Assembly: GCA_903813345.2 (NCBI GenBank)
Contig: CAIIXF020000003.1
Coordinates: 17,186,931 to 17,250,930, forward strand
DNA from: Owenia fusiformis
Taxonomy: Eukaryota; Annelida; Polychaeta; Sabellida; Oweniidae
Reading direction: 5' to 3'
DNA length: 64,000 bases
Made by a program: the position numbers and the translations under genes. The notes below the pieces were generated by a model. That model did not search any database. It was given only the letters and a program-made list of their open reading frames with translations, and had not been told where the DNA came from. How positions within the stretch are numbered: the stretch's first letter is position 1; each line of letters starts with the position of its first letter. Below, piece after piece: positions 1 through 13,700 of this stretch.

Positions 1-1238
1 TATATAAATTATAGTATGACCTTAATGCAACAATACAATAAAACCGACACTCCAACCATCGATAAACAATAGAACAGTTCAAGTTCAAAACTAGTATCAG
101 GCTAGACCATAAACTAGGGTTCCATCAGGGTTTAACTCAACACCATCATCTATCTGACACTAACTGTTGCCCAACAGTAAGACTTGAACTCCATAAGCCG
201 ACTTTATACAAGCGAGACATTACGTAACATACAACTGCACAGGGTAGTTTGCAGTGTACCAAAACATGATCAATTTGGGTATTGATCATCAACAATGAAG
301 CAAACTGACATGATCAAACTGGGTATGTTGATCATCAACCATGTAAACCAAATATGGGTCAAATAATTCCAATGTGCTTTTGCATTAACAAGTCAAATCC
401 AAATCCAAATGTAATACTTGCCAATTTCACCACACTCAGTATACATAGAGTGCTTACAGCTTGAAATGAGGTGTAGGGTGTCCATCCACATGAGGTATTT
501 GCATCAGCATATGAGTGGTTGGTTGTTGGTGGTATGTAGTTCGCCATTTGACAGACATGCTGACAATTGCAAGTCATGCGGGAGGGGTGAACCTCAAACT
601 TCAAGCCTGATTTGGGGGTCAGACTTCGTGCAGATCCTGTTGTAATCACCTCATGTGGACGGACGACTTACTGGTGTAAATCGTGAGACAGTTTAGACAC
701 CTCGACGGTCAACAATAGCGACATTTTGAGTGAAGATAGCGGAGCAAATCACGAATGATTTACTCGAAAAACATAAGATGGCTACCTGTCTTCTGCGCAC
801 GCGCAGCGCCCTACATAAATTACGAACTTATGTAAATCCACAAAAACGGCCATAACTTCGCCAATACAGGACCGATTGCAAAGTTTAAACTACCTATAGA
901 GAGCTTAATTTACGTATTATGTGCATATCCTACTAGATTAATGATAAAACATAGTAAACAGGGTGAAATTTAGACCAGAAAACTACGACAGTAACCTTGA
1001 CCTTTTTACGTCAAAAGTACGAACGGAACTAAGAATAGTTCGAGAATTACGCTAAAAGTACGAACGTAATTAACAATATCCACAAATTACTAGAATAGGA
1101 CACTTTAGTGGATAATAACGATCTAAACATGTATGTGAGTATATAAACATCATTAAGTGAAACCCAACAGTGGTGAGACATCGAGCTGACATTACTGAAT
1201 AGCGGCAAACAAGAAAGTAAATCTGTTGGGTTATCACA
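1..1238 (-). mobile_element. 3' LTR of a minus-strand LTR retrotransposon (cut by window edge)
   Basis: Positions 1-1238 are repeated at 4112-5349 with a constant offset of 4111. Read on the minus strand, the repeat begins at 1238 with TGTGATAACC, directly after a polypurine tract, as a 3' LTR should. The rest of this LTR lies left of the window. While comparing by eye I noticed only one mismatch (A at 868, G at 4979), which suggests a young insertion. The identical 75-96 codon ORFs seen in both copies are not recognisable proteins. Confidence 0.85.
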
Positions 1239-1252
1239 CTACTCCCCCTTTT
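1239..1252 (-). other. Polypurine tract of the LTR element
   Basis: On the minus strand this reads AAAAGGGGGAGTAG and abuts the LTR start TGTGATAACC. Its position and composition are those of a second-strand primer, and it fixes the element's orientation as minus. Confidence 0.75.
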
Positions 1253-2813
1253 GAAAAGTGTTCGTCCTCGAACATGAGGCTGAATAATAAAGGAGTCCCA
1301 ACTGATATATTTATGTTAAATACCACTTTACAATACATTAATACTAAATTGTCCATCAGCAAAGGTGCTGGTTGATTATCACTAAAGTTGGGGACTCCGC
1401 TGTGTCCGCTGCTCCATCTGACATCGTTAGAGTTGGGGACTTCGCTGTGTCCGGGACAATCAATTCCTTTATCAAACTCAGCATCATAAGTTTATCACAT
1501 GTGACAGACACATAGTGAGATTGTCTTGATTCAGCTACTGCAGCACACTGAATAGATATACGCATAGAATAAAGTCTCAGTCCATTGATAGAAACATGAA
1601 GGCTCACCACAAACCCACATGACTACTGGAATAAGAACATTCTTACAACATGGGTGTACATCATTACAAGTCATGAAGCCTCGCAAATAACATAGTCCAT
1701 CTTCTAGAAGACTTCATGTGCTACAGGGTTATCTCTTTTTCCAGGTCATCTAGGGTTATGACTCAACCATAAAACATGAAATCATGAAAACAGATAAGTT
1801 GGTTAGGGGCAACAAACCAACAAACTGTGATCATAACAGTGGTCAGATATGCGGCCAGAATATGAGACCATAAGAGTCGTAACCCTACAACCTTATCCAG
1901 CTTATTAGGTTGTCCATTTAAATATCACACTTCATCTCACCTAATCACTCAAGCCCAACTCTATTTTTGGTGGTAACATACATACAGTAGGCATCTTTTT
2001 ACTTTTTATACTCAATCTGATGACCTGAGACCCCTGGCCATTGCTGGAGTAGACTAGTTATGTCGCCAAAAGGCATATCGGACACAACCAGTGCTACCAA
2101 CACCGGATCCATTGGCTCAAGCAACATGTTGCAAAAAGTTAGCTGCTTACTTTTTACAAATTTCTTCTAGGCTAACTGGAACCATTTTAGAGACATTATG
2201 AGTTGCCTGTCGAGCATGACAACACTAACTTCTCTACTACCAATGACAATGACTGCTCAGAACTCAAACCGTGAACTAAACCAGTCAAGTGGTGAGATGC
2301 AATGAGGTGAATGACAACTGTGTGAGGAAACTCTTCAGCTGGTTTGCAGAAGAAGTTACCTGTAAATACAGCTTACTCCACTAGGTAGGAACACTGGTCT
2401 GTGACCCACCGTTGGAGTTGTCACTCTTGGTCCATATGTGCACTATGACCAGGACATCACAACTAACCACATGTCCAGAAAAGAACACATTAAGAGCACA
2501 GAGAAGACATTGTCACAATTAGGAGATTGGTATTTCTCCTTAAACACATTTACGGGTCACACACCTCCCAGTTGAACTAAGTCGCAAAAGTTATCAATAT
2601 GACAACCTTAAGAGTGGTTTTGGGTAACGTAACTGTCAGCTTTATTCCTGACATAATAAATGAGTGTCCAAATGCATTTTTGAGTTTATGCACTGAGGAA
2701 CACATTTTTGCACAATTTCTTGGAAACTGTTACGTAACACATATATTGCCATATACATAGTTTCTGCCGTTACGGGTCACAGCATTGAAAGAGAGCCAAT
2801 CACAACTGATTAT

Positions 2814-2831
2814 ATCCCACCGCTGCCACCA
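2814..2831 (-). other. Primer binding site complementary to tRNA-Leu
   Basis: The minus strand reads TGGTGGCAGCGGTGGGAT. Its complement is the 3' end of a standard eukaryotic tRNA-Leu (ATCCCACCGCTGCCA plus CCA), matching over all 18 nt. It lies three bases inside the LTR end GTTACA at 2835. This defines the inner LTR boundary and the likely priming tRNA. Confidence 0.8.
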
Positions 2832-2834
2832 AAA

Positions 2835-5349
2835 TGTAACGACCCTCACTCTGCATGGTAAGTGCAAAAGGTATTGGTAGCGTCAAAGGGTTTATGAGTG
2901 AGTGGAAGAATCGTCACATTATTACCGGGTCCGTGTTGTGATTGTATATGCTCTCGAGGGTTTTACAGACATGACTGGTTGAATGGCAAAATGGCTGAAT
3001 ATGTCGCACTGCGACATAAAACATACACCTAACTGACAAAACAGATGATTTAGTTTAAATATAAATGAAAACATGATTATGGGTTTATTTACAATGTGAT
3101 TATATATTGAGTATAGTAATTATGACAATTACACACATAGTGTGGAAATATATGTATATGAATAAAAGTTCTGATATTGTGACACATGGATGATATATGG
3201 TGCAGCGCTACTCAATGGCAACGGGTACCCATATTCAAGGATTACGCACAAAGGTGGATCGTTATGCAACTAAGATCCCTGAAATGTGGTTACGATAATA
3301 TACATAGTATTTCCTATCAAGTACAATTCATACTTAAGTAAGATTACATAATTACCAAGAAGCTGATACTGCAATTACACATTATTGAGCTCATATTCAT
3401 AAATCTTACATTAAACATATAACATACAATACTTTCATCTGGGAGAGTGTGTGACACAACTGGTGACCAAGTAAACATACATAGTAATATGTATTACCAT
3501 GACTTTGCAACAACCTATGACAATGAGAACAACAACTGGCACCTTGGAGTGTACGACATGACGTAAAGAACCTAATTACAACCACTGACAAAATGTAAGA
3601 CCGACTAGATATATCAACGTAACATTACGTATTCACAAGCTTGGGTGAAACATACCAAATAATGACTATAACAATAACTTGTACAACATTTGATTCAACA
3701 TACCAATTAGTGATAACAATGTATACATGACTGCTCATTATGTAACATGCTAGGAAAATTAATGTCATATAACATGTGGGTGCAATCACATGACATGGAT
3801 ATACATGTCACGTAACTAGTGGGCGCCTGCTATGAAACATGCCGACGCGTGCTACATGACATATGGGTGCGATTACACATCATGTGGGTACATGCTATGT
3901 AACAAGTGGGTGCATGTTATGTAGTAAGTGATCAATCATGAACATAAGTGAACCTGTAGACCCAAGTTGGTAGTAGTACATCACCAACTTATAATATTCC
4001 ATGACACAACATAGGGGTGGGTGCAACAACTTGTATTCCCTTTGGTAATATTGGGTGCAACAAATTGTATCTCCCTAGGGTGGCTTTGGGGAAAGCCATA
4101 CATACATACAGTATATAAATTATAGTATGACCTTAATGCAACAATACAATAAAACCGACACTCCAACCATCGATAAACAATAGAACAGTTCAAGTTCAAA
4201 ACTAGTATCAGGCTAGACCATAAACTAGGGTTCCATCAGGGTTTAACTCAACACCATCATCTATCTGACACTAACTGTTGCCCAACAGTAAGACTTGAAC
4301 TCCATAAGCCGACTTTATACAAGCGAGACATTACGTAACATACAACTGCACAGGGTAGTTTGCAGTGTACCAAAACATGATCAATTTGGGTATTGATCAT
4401 CAACAATGAAGCAAACTGACATGATCAAACTGGGTATGTTGATCATCAACCATGTAAACCAAATATGGGTCAAATAATTCCAATGTGCTTTTGCATTAAC
4501 AAGTCAAATCCAAATCCAAATGTAATACTTGCCAATTTCACCACACTCAGTATACATAGAGTGCTTACAGCTTGAAATGAGGTGTAGGGTGTCCATCCAC
4601 ATGAGGTATTTGCATCAGCATATGAGTGGTTGGTTGTTGGTGGTATGTAGTTCGCCATTTGACAGACATGCTGACAATTGCAAGTCATGCGGGAGGGGTG
4701 AACCTCAAACTTCAAGCCTGATTTGGGGGTCAGACTTCGTGCAGATCCTGTTGTAATCACCTCATGTGGACGGACGACTTACTGGTGTAAATCGTGAGAC
4801 AGTTTAGACACCTCGACGGTCAACAATAGCGACATTTTGAGTGAAGATAGCGGAGCAAATCACGAATGATTTACTCGAAAAACATAAGATGGCTACCTGT
4901 CTTCTGCGCACGCGCAGCGCCCTACATAAATTACGAACTTATGTAAATCCACAAAAACGGCCATAACTTCGCCAATACGGGACCGATTGCAAAGTTTAAA
5001 CTACCTATAGAGAGCTTAATTTACGTATTATGTGCATATCCTACTAGATTAATGATAAAACATAGTAAACAGGGTGAAATTTAGACCAGAAAACTACGAC
5101 AGTAACCTTGACCTTTTTACGTCAAAAGTACGAACGGAACTAAGAATAGTTCGAGAATTACGCTAAAAGTACGAACGTAATTAACAATATCCACAAATTA
5201 CTAGAATAGGACACTTTAGTGGATAATAACGATCTAAACATGTATGTGAGTATATAAACATCATTAAGTGAAACCCAACAGTGGTGAGACATCGAGCTGA
5301 CATTACTGAATAGCGGCAAACAAGAAAGTAAATCTGTTGGGTTATCACA
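2835..5349 (-). mobile_element. 5' LTR of the minus-strand retrotransposon (complete, ~2.5 kb)
   Basis: The inner boundary is set by the PBS at 2814-2831 and the outer by the end of the direct repeat at 5349. The LTR starts TGTGATAACC and ends GGTCGTTACA (minus strand), a short imperfect inverted repeat with the usual TG...CA ends. Only the 4112-5349 part can be compared with its partner. The element stops 223 bp before the first recognised exon of the MARVEL gene, so it probably sits in that gene's intron. Confidence 0.75.
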
Positions 5350-5572
5350 AATGCATACAATTCTGTGACTGCAATTCAAATTTTGCTAACTCAATTTTCG
5401 ATCTTATCTGATTGATTGGTAGGCATCAAAACAATATACCATATTATATTTATATTGTCAAAATCAGAGGGTCGATCAATAGGCTCAATAGTGCTATTAG
5501 CTCCTCTGGAAATTAACGCAGCTTTGATAAAATTCCCAGAAGCTTCAATTATCCCACATCTTACATTTTCAG

Positions 5573-7086
5573 GTGCTCGGCATTATCGTCTTAGCGTGTG
5601 TTGGCTCTAGGTACTTCGTCGGCGGCCATCAGTTCTTCCTGTTCGTCGCCAGCGTCTGTTTCATAGGCTCCACTTTACTGTTCCTCTTCTATCTGTTCCG
5701 CATCACGGAGAAGCTGACATTGCCATGGACCTTCATTGTAAGTATCTTCAAACTAGCATTTCAATTGACTGGGAGCTTTATCAAAGGCAGTACTAGTAAT
5801 TCCTATTATCTTCTATGTCCAAGGGTATTTATCCCAGGGATTCAGACAGTATCCAATTAAGGGATGGTATCCAATTGATAACAGTTGTGGATCAGTGGAG
5901 GGGGTGAATGATTATTCAATGATCTTTTTAAAAATCCAAGTAAAAGATGGGGGTTAAACCATACAAAAATTAACTTCATTTTTCCGATTTATGTCAACAT
6001 CATCATCATCATCATTTTCCTCCGATCGACAGTTACATGTCCTGAACATTTCAGTGAACCGAATCCTTGGAAAATGAGACAAGGTGGGCCATATGAAATA
6101 AAGACAATAATCCCTTGGAAGAAAATTCTATTTACACAACATTAACTTGATGAGGTGCCATGTTAATTCTTCAAAAGCTTTATTTGAGTCTCAATTTTAT
6201 CGAAATGTCTTATTTATTCCAGGACCTAATCTACAGTGCCGGTGGAACCCTCCTCTACTTCATCGCCTCAATCGTACTCGCTGTGTTCACCTATGGTTTG
6301 GGAAACCTCATTGCAGGAACAGTAAGTAATATTAAATTATTTGTAAAATAACTTCATTCGGCTATATAGCAACCCCCTTCAGGGGCGGATCTGGGAACCA
6401 GCAAGGGGGGGGGGCAAATTTCAGGTGCAAGAAAATAATTTCCGCTAAAATTTTGGGGCCCTAAAACAAAAAATATGGGCCAAAATGAGGCCTTTTAAAG
6501 GCCCAGTAATGACCAAAATGGCAAACTTTTTTGGGCCTTAAGGCCTTTTTTGGCACAATTTTTTTTGGGTCCAATCTTTTTCTGGCCCTGCTCCCCCAGA
6601 TCCGCCAGTACCCTTATTGTCTATAAGTATCACAATGGCACTTATTTCCATGCCTATAGGCGGCCATATATTCACATTTTTTCCTATTGAATTCCCTATA
6701 AAAGGCCAGGAAAATGCGCAACCACGTGTACCTGATAAATGTTAAGCCTTAAGTATAAAAATACTATCTTTCATACTACAGTCATTCCAATACATGTAGA
6801 GGAACATTGGAACAACAAAAAATTAATTATACTTGAACATCAAAGGATAGGCCTACTACAAGTAGTACCCATGCCCGATGGAGCATTCAGTCTCAAGTTG
6901 AAAAAAACATTTGAGATCCTTAAGATGGTCAACATCATTGTAAATGTACTAAACTGTATTACTAAACCCAATATTACTTTTCAGGTATTTTCCTTCATGC
7001 AACTTGGCTGCTTTGGAATATCCACATTTTTCCTTTTCCAAGACTGGAGGGCGAACTCAGAGGCATCAAACAAACCAAATGTATAG
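5573..7086 (+). CDS. MARVEL-domain membrane protein, C-terminal exons (partial gene)
   Basis: Three exons join in phase 0: 5573-5737, 6223-6321 and 6985-7086 (TAG stop), each with AG acceptor and, for the first two, GTAAGT donor. They encode 121 residues with hydrophobic stretches: the end of one helix (GIIVLACVGS), a long one (FLFVASVCFIGSTLLFLFY), LLYFIASIVLAVFTYGL, and FMQLGCFGISTFFLF, followed by a short polar tail. The 'DLIYS(A)GGTLLYFIAS' type motif before helix 3 is characteristic of MARVEL proteins of the plasmolipin/MAL/CMTM group, which organise membrane domains and vesicle traffic. The start codon and first helix are not in the window; the upstream intron appears to hold the LTR element. 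A possible AATAAA lies near 7197. Family assignment is from pattern memory; the exact subfamily is open. Confidence 0.7.
6380..6608. mobile_element. hAT-like MITE in a MARVEL gene intron
   Basis: It starts CAGGGGCGGATCTGGG and ends with the complement CCCAGATCCGCC followed by a decayed terminus. Purine/pyrimidine-rich flanks and a GGCC-rich core without coding potential are seen. The CAGGGG terminus is typical of hAT-derived miniature elements. Confidence 0.6.
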
Positions 7087-10000
7087 ACGTAAAAATAGTC
7101 TCGCACGTACCCGGTGTCATGAGAAGTATTTCCCCTTGAAGATTATACAGTATCCCCCTCTGCTGTGCTGCCCAATAAGCCCCTGATTGATTATAAAATA
7201 AATGAAAAAATATTGTAATTGGATCATCTAAAAGTAATTAAATGAGAGGACAATGTTTAGACTAGGATCCAAAATACATTTACACTGTGTGTGACAGTGA
7301 TAAATGTCCGTAGTGCTAACTGTCCCCTCTCTCTATTGGACTGATTACAACGGTTTCCAAGTTAGTTTATTTTTAATCTGAGCCAGTTGGGGGACCCGGT
7401 GTAAAAGAAATTTATGTCCTCTGGGGGTTATGGTCCCCTTTCCTTATGGCCCTTACTGGCCCTGACTGTGTTTAAATAATAAGGAAAATAATTGTAATTA
7501 GGTCACCATATAAATCAATAGAAAGGAGGACCAAAATTTAAAAGGACTACCTACCCTTTTACACCGGATTTCTGTACGATGCATGCTTCCGTCTTGTCGC
7601 TAGAGCAAATCTAGGAAAATCTTAGAACAAAGATGATGACCAAATATAAAAAGGTACAATGTTAAAACATGGTCCAGCTGATATTGGGGTTGTCACACTT
7701 TTAAAGGGTAGTATACTACAATGACATCTGCTTGAGAGTAACAGCGAGGGACTAATATGAACATTTTAAATAGTATTAAAATGTGGAATTCAGAGTTCTA
7801 AACGTTGAGACAATGTAAACAAGGGAAACACCATAACACTTGCCATTTACTATTCTAGTATAACGTTAACGTGATCCAAAAACATAATTTTGAAACATAG
7901 GTAACTCATAGATTTCGAAGTTCAACATTTGTTTTTTGGATACACGGGTAAATTACCTGAATTTATTTTGTACATTTTTGTTGTATTTTTGTACTGTTCT
8001 TTAATTAGATCAAAATATGTGTAAATTTATGAATATGAATTTAAAGTTTGAAGAGCACTATAGACTAAGCACAAATGTACCTAGATCTAAGATATCAAAT
8101 TGTAATGAACAGCTACATGTATTTATAAAAAATAAATCGATGAATAAATGATTTGAACAAAACAGTGTGTTCTTAGAATTGAAACTTAATGAACTGGGTA
8201 ATGTTTTATATGTCTCTGAGTTAAGGTAAGACCTGATAGGACTAATTTTGAATTTGAACCAATGTACACAAGTTTACATGTAAAATGTATATACAGTTGA
8301 CTGTACATCATATCCTGCAAGTCTTCTTTTGTCATGCTAATATGTACAGAAAACCATAATCCTGATACAATACTACACCATCTTTGCGGAACAGAATTGG
8401 TATTAAATCAAATTGTCTTAACTTGTTTACTATAGTATAGAAAATCCTAATCTTAATTTCTTGCATAACAAAACAATGGATAAATCTTAGAAAATATGAA
8501 TATGTGTTATATTCAATAATCAATAAAATTCTATACAAAAGTATGATATAATGCTAAACCAATGGAAGTATTGACTTTATATTTCCTTTAAATTGATTTC
8601 CACTGTTCCTAAGCTGGACTACATGGATTTAACTTTGAACTGAGATTATCCTATACGATGCAGATCATTGTCAATAGACATATATTGGGATACTGGTATA
8701 TATAATAGCATAGAATAAATGCATATGCCTTGCTAAAATTTGTTTCACTTAAAACTTATTTTAGTTGAAGATTAAAAATTTGGTAACACTTGTTACACTT
8801 TTCAGACACTGTCACAAAAATGCTGGCTTAATAAAAATTGTCACCACTTGTTGGTTCTGACATAAAAACATGGTTTCAGAACAGAAGATATTTGATTCCA
8901 GAAACTTGATATTTTTGTCCTATTTTCAAATAGTCATGCCTTGTTTGACCCCCCCCAAAAAAAATCAAATGATCTCCCCCTTAAATGAACAAACAAGATT
9001 TCCACATACAGTTCTAATATAAATGATTATTGCACTAAAAACAAGTATTCTACATGGTAAAATCCACATAACCATTGCACAATTAATAATACTGAAGTAG
9101 CTTACTTTAAAATACTGGTTACACTTTGGTTTCTCTTTCAGGAGTCAATGTGTTCACTATGTGACACTGTCATGGCAACAAACATACAACAAATATGAAT
9201 ATATAACAAAAATTATTCCAATGTACATATTTAAGGTACATTAATAGATACAGTACATTAAAATATACATGGGTGTTTCAGAAATAGTTTTAAACAGTGT
9301 AAATTAGTGAAATTAGAGAAAAGCTTTAAAATTCCCTAAAAGTTGCCCAAAATCAAATAAAAAGTTGCCTCAAATAATTCATAGATAATTTTGAGGCAGA
9401 TGAAATTCCAAACACACAATTTTACATATTTCCATCCACCCCAAATGAGATCATTATCATATCATATTTTTGTACATTTGATATTACTCTAATGAAGTGA
9501 TGCAGTATGTCAAGCAATAGTTTCGAAATCATTTTGCATAAAATCATGATCAAGATTCACATTATTAAGATACATCATTACCAGAATTTCACAAATGAGA
9601 CCCATTCGTTTTAGTGCACACAGGCCTGATACCAGAAGAGCTTTCCTGGGTACGTTTATGGGTTTCATGACACCTATAGGCACTATAAAATTCTAATACC
9701 CTATTTCCACATATGGTACCTATAAATCCTTGGTCTCATTCGAAAAATCTCTGGTAGTTAAAATATGTTGCACTATAGTATATACGTACGATATATACGA
9801 TGTATATATAGATACTAATAGATATCACACATCTACTGCATCTACCGTATTACATGTACATGGCAAAACATCAGGCCATAAAAAATATTTTTGATTGCTG
9901 TCACTGAGCCTTTGAATTTAAGACCAGTCTATTTTTGGTTTATTTTTTAAATGCACCATGCCTAGTAATCTCTTTTTCTTAAAAATATGCAAAAAAACAT

Positions 10001-10797
10001 TCTGATACCCATCTCACCTTTCCGTTTCTCTAGAAACATATCATGAGAAGTGAGATGTCCACAATCAATCACAGTGACAAGAAACAAAACTATTTTCCTT
10101 GGCCTTACATCAATATATGATCCTACATATTTGTCAAAACTAATCCCTTATGGTACATATTACTACATTAATATATTGCACAATAAATATTGTCTTCCAA
10201 TAAGGGATTTTGTCCAAATGTTAACAGTTGGAGATAATGAAATTAATTTCATCAGGGGAGGGAGATAATGCTAATTTCATTGAATAATCTTGATATTTTG
10301 AGAATTCAAGTGATAGACAAATCAACATTTTCATATTTTGTTACAAGGAGGAAGTGAAGGGGTTAAATCATAGTGAAACAAACTTTCTTTTTTTCCCAAA
10401 ACTGTCAACATTTGGGTATCAATCTTACAACATCGGGAATTCAGTTATTTTAAGCTAAGTAATACAGTAAAGCAAATTATTATTTTGAAAATGAGATCAT
10501 AAGAAAATACTATGTAATTATATTACCATAAACCACTAATAATCCGTTGTGTATGTCATTTTGGCAAATGGGAACCTCATTTCCAGAATATTTACTTCTT
10601 ATTTACAGCTTATTTACTCGTGACTTTTTGTTTGAATTGAGTCATTTGAGTCAAACTATTTGATTTGAACATGTAACCCTTTTATCCAGGGACTTACTAA
10701 TTCTGTAAGTACTAATAAATATAAATAAGGAAGAAGGAATTGCATACATTTTTATGCATGCAATACACATGAAAAAAGTCCCAAGAAAATAGTACCA
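7087..10797. other. Convergent intergenic region, no gene seen
   Basis: This AT-rich stretch lies between the stops of the convergent MARVEL (+) and JmjC (-) genes and should contain both 3' UTRs. ORFs are short and compositionally random. I see no tRNA, no transposon termini and no tandem array. Confidence 0.6.
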
Positions 10798-13700
10798 TCA
10801 GTCAAACTCTGAGCCAATCACAATGCTTATTTCATTTCCGAGGACTTCTGTCCCATGGAACCATACATTTGTGTCTGCTACAACTGAAATGAAGATAAGA
10901 CTTACTTAAATATATATAAATATAAATACCTTATCTTATTCTTGTAGCTAATTTTCTCTCTAATGTGCATATTACCAGCACAATAGAACAAACAAGACAA
11001 TATGCACCACCAAACACCAACCACCAAACACTGACCACCGAATACTTTCCACAAAAAGTGGTGACATAAAAACAATCACAGTATCACTAACAAATTAACT
11101 CAAAATAGTAATTTGCTTCAAAATCTTATTTCTCTCACAAACTTACTTATCTCGCCAGGGTTCACGATGACCTCGAATCTCCTTGCACATTCCAGGTAAC
11201 ACTCGGGTGGGGGCTCAAATATCCACTTCTTTTCTCCCGTTATCTGGGCCTGCCATGAGGGGTTGCCAACATTGTCAATCTAGAATAAGGGAAAATGCTT
11301 GAATATCTTCATACTTTGGGAGGCGGCAATGGGGGAAAGGGAATGGGACAAAAAATATTTCACTTTTTATCTAGAGTTACCTGTATTTTGCATAAAAATA
11401 GATGGGTTAAATGTCTACATATTGCAGAGGGAATGGGGCAAATGTAAACGTTAATATATATACGTGAGCAATCTTTTATAAAATTAAGGGAAATATAATA
11501 AAGATCATTATTTGGGATGCTGGGGATTTGTCTCCTTATAACCAGTTAAATGTGATCTTCAATTTTTATGGTATTTTGCTTTTTGATACTTATTCTTACA
11601 TACATTTATCTGATCAAAATTATGTAATAAGTGTTGTGTAATAGTCTTGCTTAAAGTCTCTGCCCCCCCCTCCCCCTATCTATTTCACCACCATTGTAGG
11701 GAAATGTATAGTTTGGGGGGGGGGGCTTGTAGCTAGATTTTTAGTTTGACAATATAAATCTTACGTGTATTGGTGCCCCATATCCAGGTACTCCCATAAA
11801 GATCCAATCAGTCTTGCTAGATTCTGAGACACCAGGAAGGAAGTAAGGTTTCTGGTAGTGCTCTCTAAGTATATTAGCTGCTGCTGCATCACAGTTACTC
11901 CTAGAATCACAATATTAATACAGGGTGTAATGTGTATTAGCTGCTGCTGCATCAAAGTTACTCCTAGAATCACAATATTAATACAGGGTGTAATGTATAT
12001 TTGCTGCTGCTATATCACACTTACTCCAAAATCACAATATTAATACAGGGTGTAATGTACATTAGCTGCTGCTGCATCACAATTACTCCTAGAATCACAA
12101 TATTAATACAGGGTGTAATGTATATTAGCTGCTGTTGCATCACAGTTACTCTTAGAATCGCAATATTAATACAGGGTGTAATATATATAAACTGTTGGTG
12201 TATCACAGTTACTCCTAGAATCACAATATTAATACAGGGTGTAATATATATAAACTGTTGGTGTATCACAGTTACTCCTATAATCACAATAGTAATACAG
12301 GGTGTAATGTGTATTAGCTGCTGCTGCATCACAATTACTCCTAAAATCACAATATTAATACAGGGTGTAATGTATATTAGCTGCTGTTGCATCACAGTTA
12401 CTCTTAGAATCGCAATATTAATACAGGGTGTAATATATATAAACTGTTTGTGTATCACAGTTACTCCTAGAATCACAATATTAATACAGGGTGTAATATA
12501 TATAAACTGTTGGTGTATCACAGTTACTCCTAGAATCACAATATTAATACAGGGTGTAATCTATATTAGCTACTGCTGATGCATCACAATTACTCCTAGA
12601 ATCACAATATTAATACAGGGTGTAATTTATATTAGCTGGTACTGCATCACAATTACTCCTAGAATCACAATATGAATACAGGGTGTAATGTATATTAGCT
12701 GCTGCTGCATCACAATTACTCCTAGAATCACAATATTAATACAGGGTGTAACGTATATTAGCTGCTGCTGCATCACAATTACTCCTAAAATCACAATATT
12801 AATACAGGGTGTAATGTATATTAGCTGCTGTTGCATTGAGGTTACTCCTAGAACCACAATATTAATACAGGGTGTAATGTATATTAGCTGCTGCTGCATC
12901 ACAATTACTCCTAGAATCACAATATTAATACAGGGTGTAATGTATATTAGCTGCTGCTGCATCACAATTACTCCTAAAATCACAATATTAATACAGGGTG
13001 TAATGTATATTACCTGCTGCTGCATCAGATTTACTCCTAGAGGAATCTCAAATTCGAACACCTTTAGAAGTGTAACACCTCTGTTTGTGGAACACTTTTC
13101 AAAGTCCCAAGACCAACTGACTTAATTTTAAATGAACCTCTATGAGTGGAACACTTTTTAGAGGTACCAAATGTGTTCCACTTGAACAGGTTTCACCGTA
13201 TTTATACTTTACTGACCAATCCAAAGACAACCTTCATCCTGCTAAATATAGAAGTATTAAAGAAAATGCTGATAGTTTTAATTTCATGCTTAAGATTAAG
13301 AACCTTACAACCGAATCATTATCCTGAAAAGAATCAAAAACTTTTTGACTGTTGTTTTTTTCATTTCATTTTTCCATTTCATCATTCTATTCCATTTCAC
13401 ATTTATTGGAATGCACAGACAATATAAACAATAAAATCTTTAAGCCTAATGATATTATTTACAGATTGTGAAATTGAATATTCTGCTTCAAGAGGTCCCA
13501 TTATTAACCATGTGGAAGATTTTTAAGTGATGTGATTACAAAGAGGATAAGACATAATCCCAAAAACAAAATATAACAATATTTTTTGTTTACCTTAATA
13601 TTTATCTGGTACTTGCAAAGCATTAATATTCAATTAAAATTTGAAGCACCTGGTTAAATAAACTGCTGGTGTTGTTAATTTTTTTTTCATTCATTTATAT

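Larger units (their letters stand above)
1239..2834 (-). mobile_element. Non-coding internal region of the LTR element (LARD-like)
   Basis: This 1.6 kb lies between the two LTRs. It has a primer binding site at one end and a polypurine tract at the other, but the longest ORF is only 84 codons (1356-1610, minus) and I see no gag, protease, reverse transcriptase or integrase motif. The element is therefore non-autonomous and must have been mobilised by proteins from elsewhere. Long LTRs with a short non-coding interior match the LARD class. Confidence 0.75.

Noticed and set aside
359-4760. Identical 96- and 75-codon ORFs at 359-649 and 4470-4760
   Set aside because: They lie in the two LTRs and overlap each other on opposite strands; no known gag or env feature.
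11868-13041. CRISPR-like regular array
   Set aside because: The whole 63-bp unit repeats without unique spacers, and the context is an animal intron.
12001-13125. Long ORFs on both strands (145-192 codons) with repeated CITVTPRITILIQGVMYIS-like peptides
   Set aside because: They are open only because the 63-bp satellite unit is a multiple of three; both strands are open and the true reading is an amplified splice acceptor.
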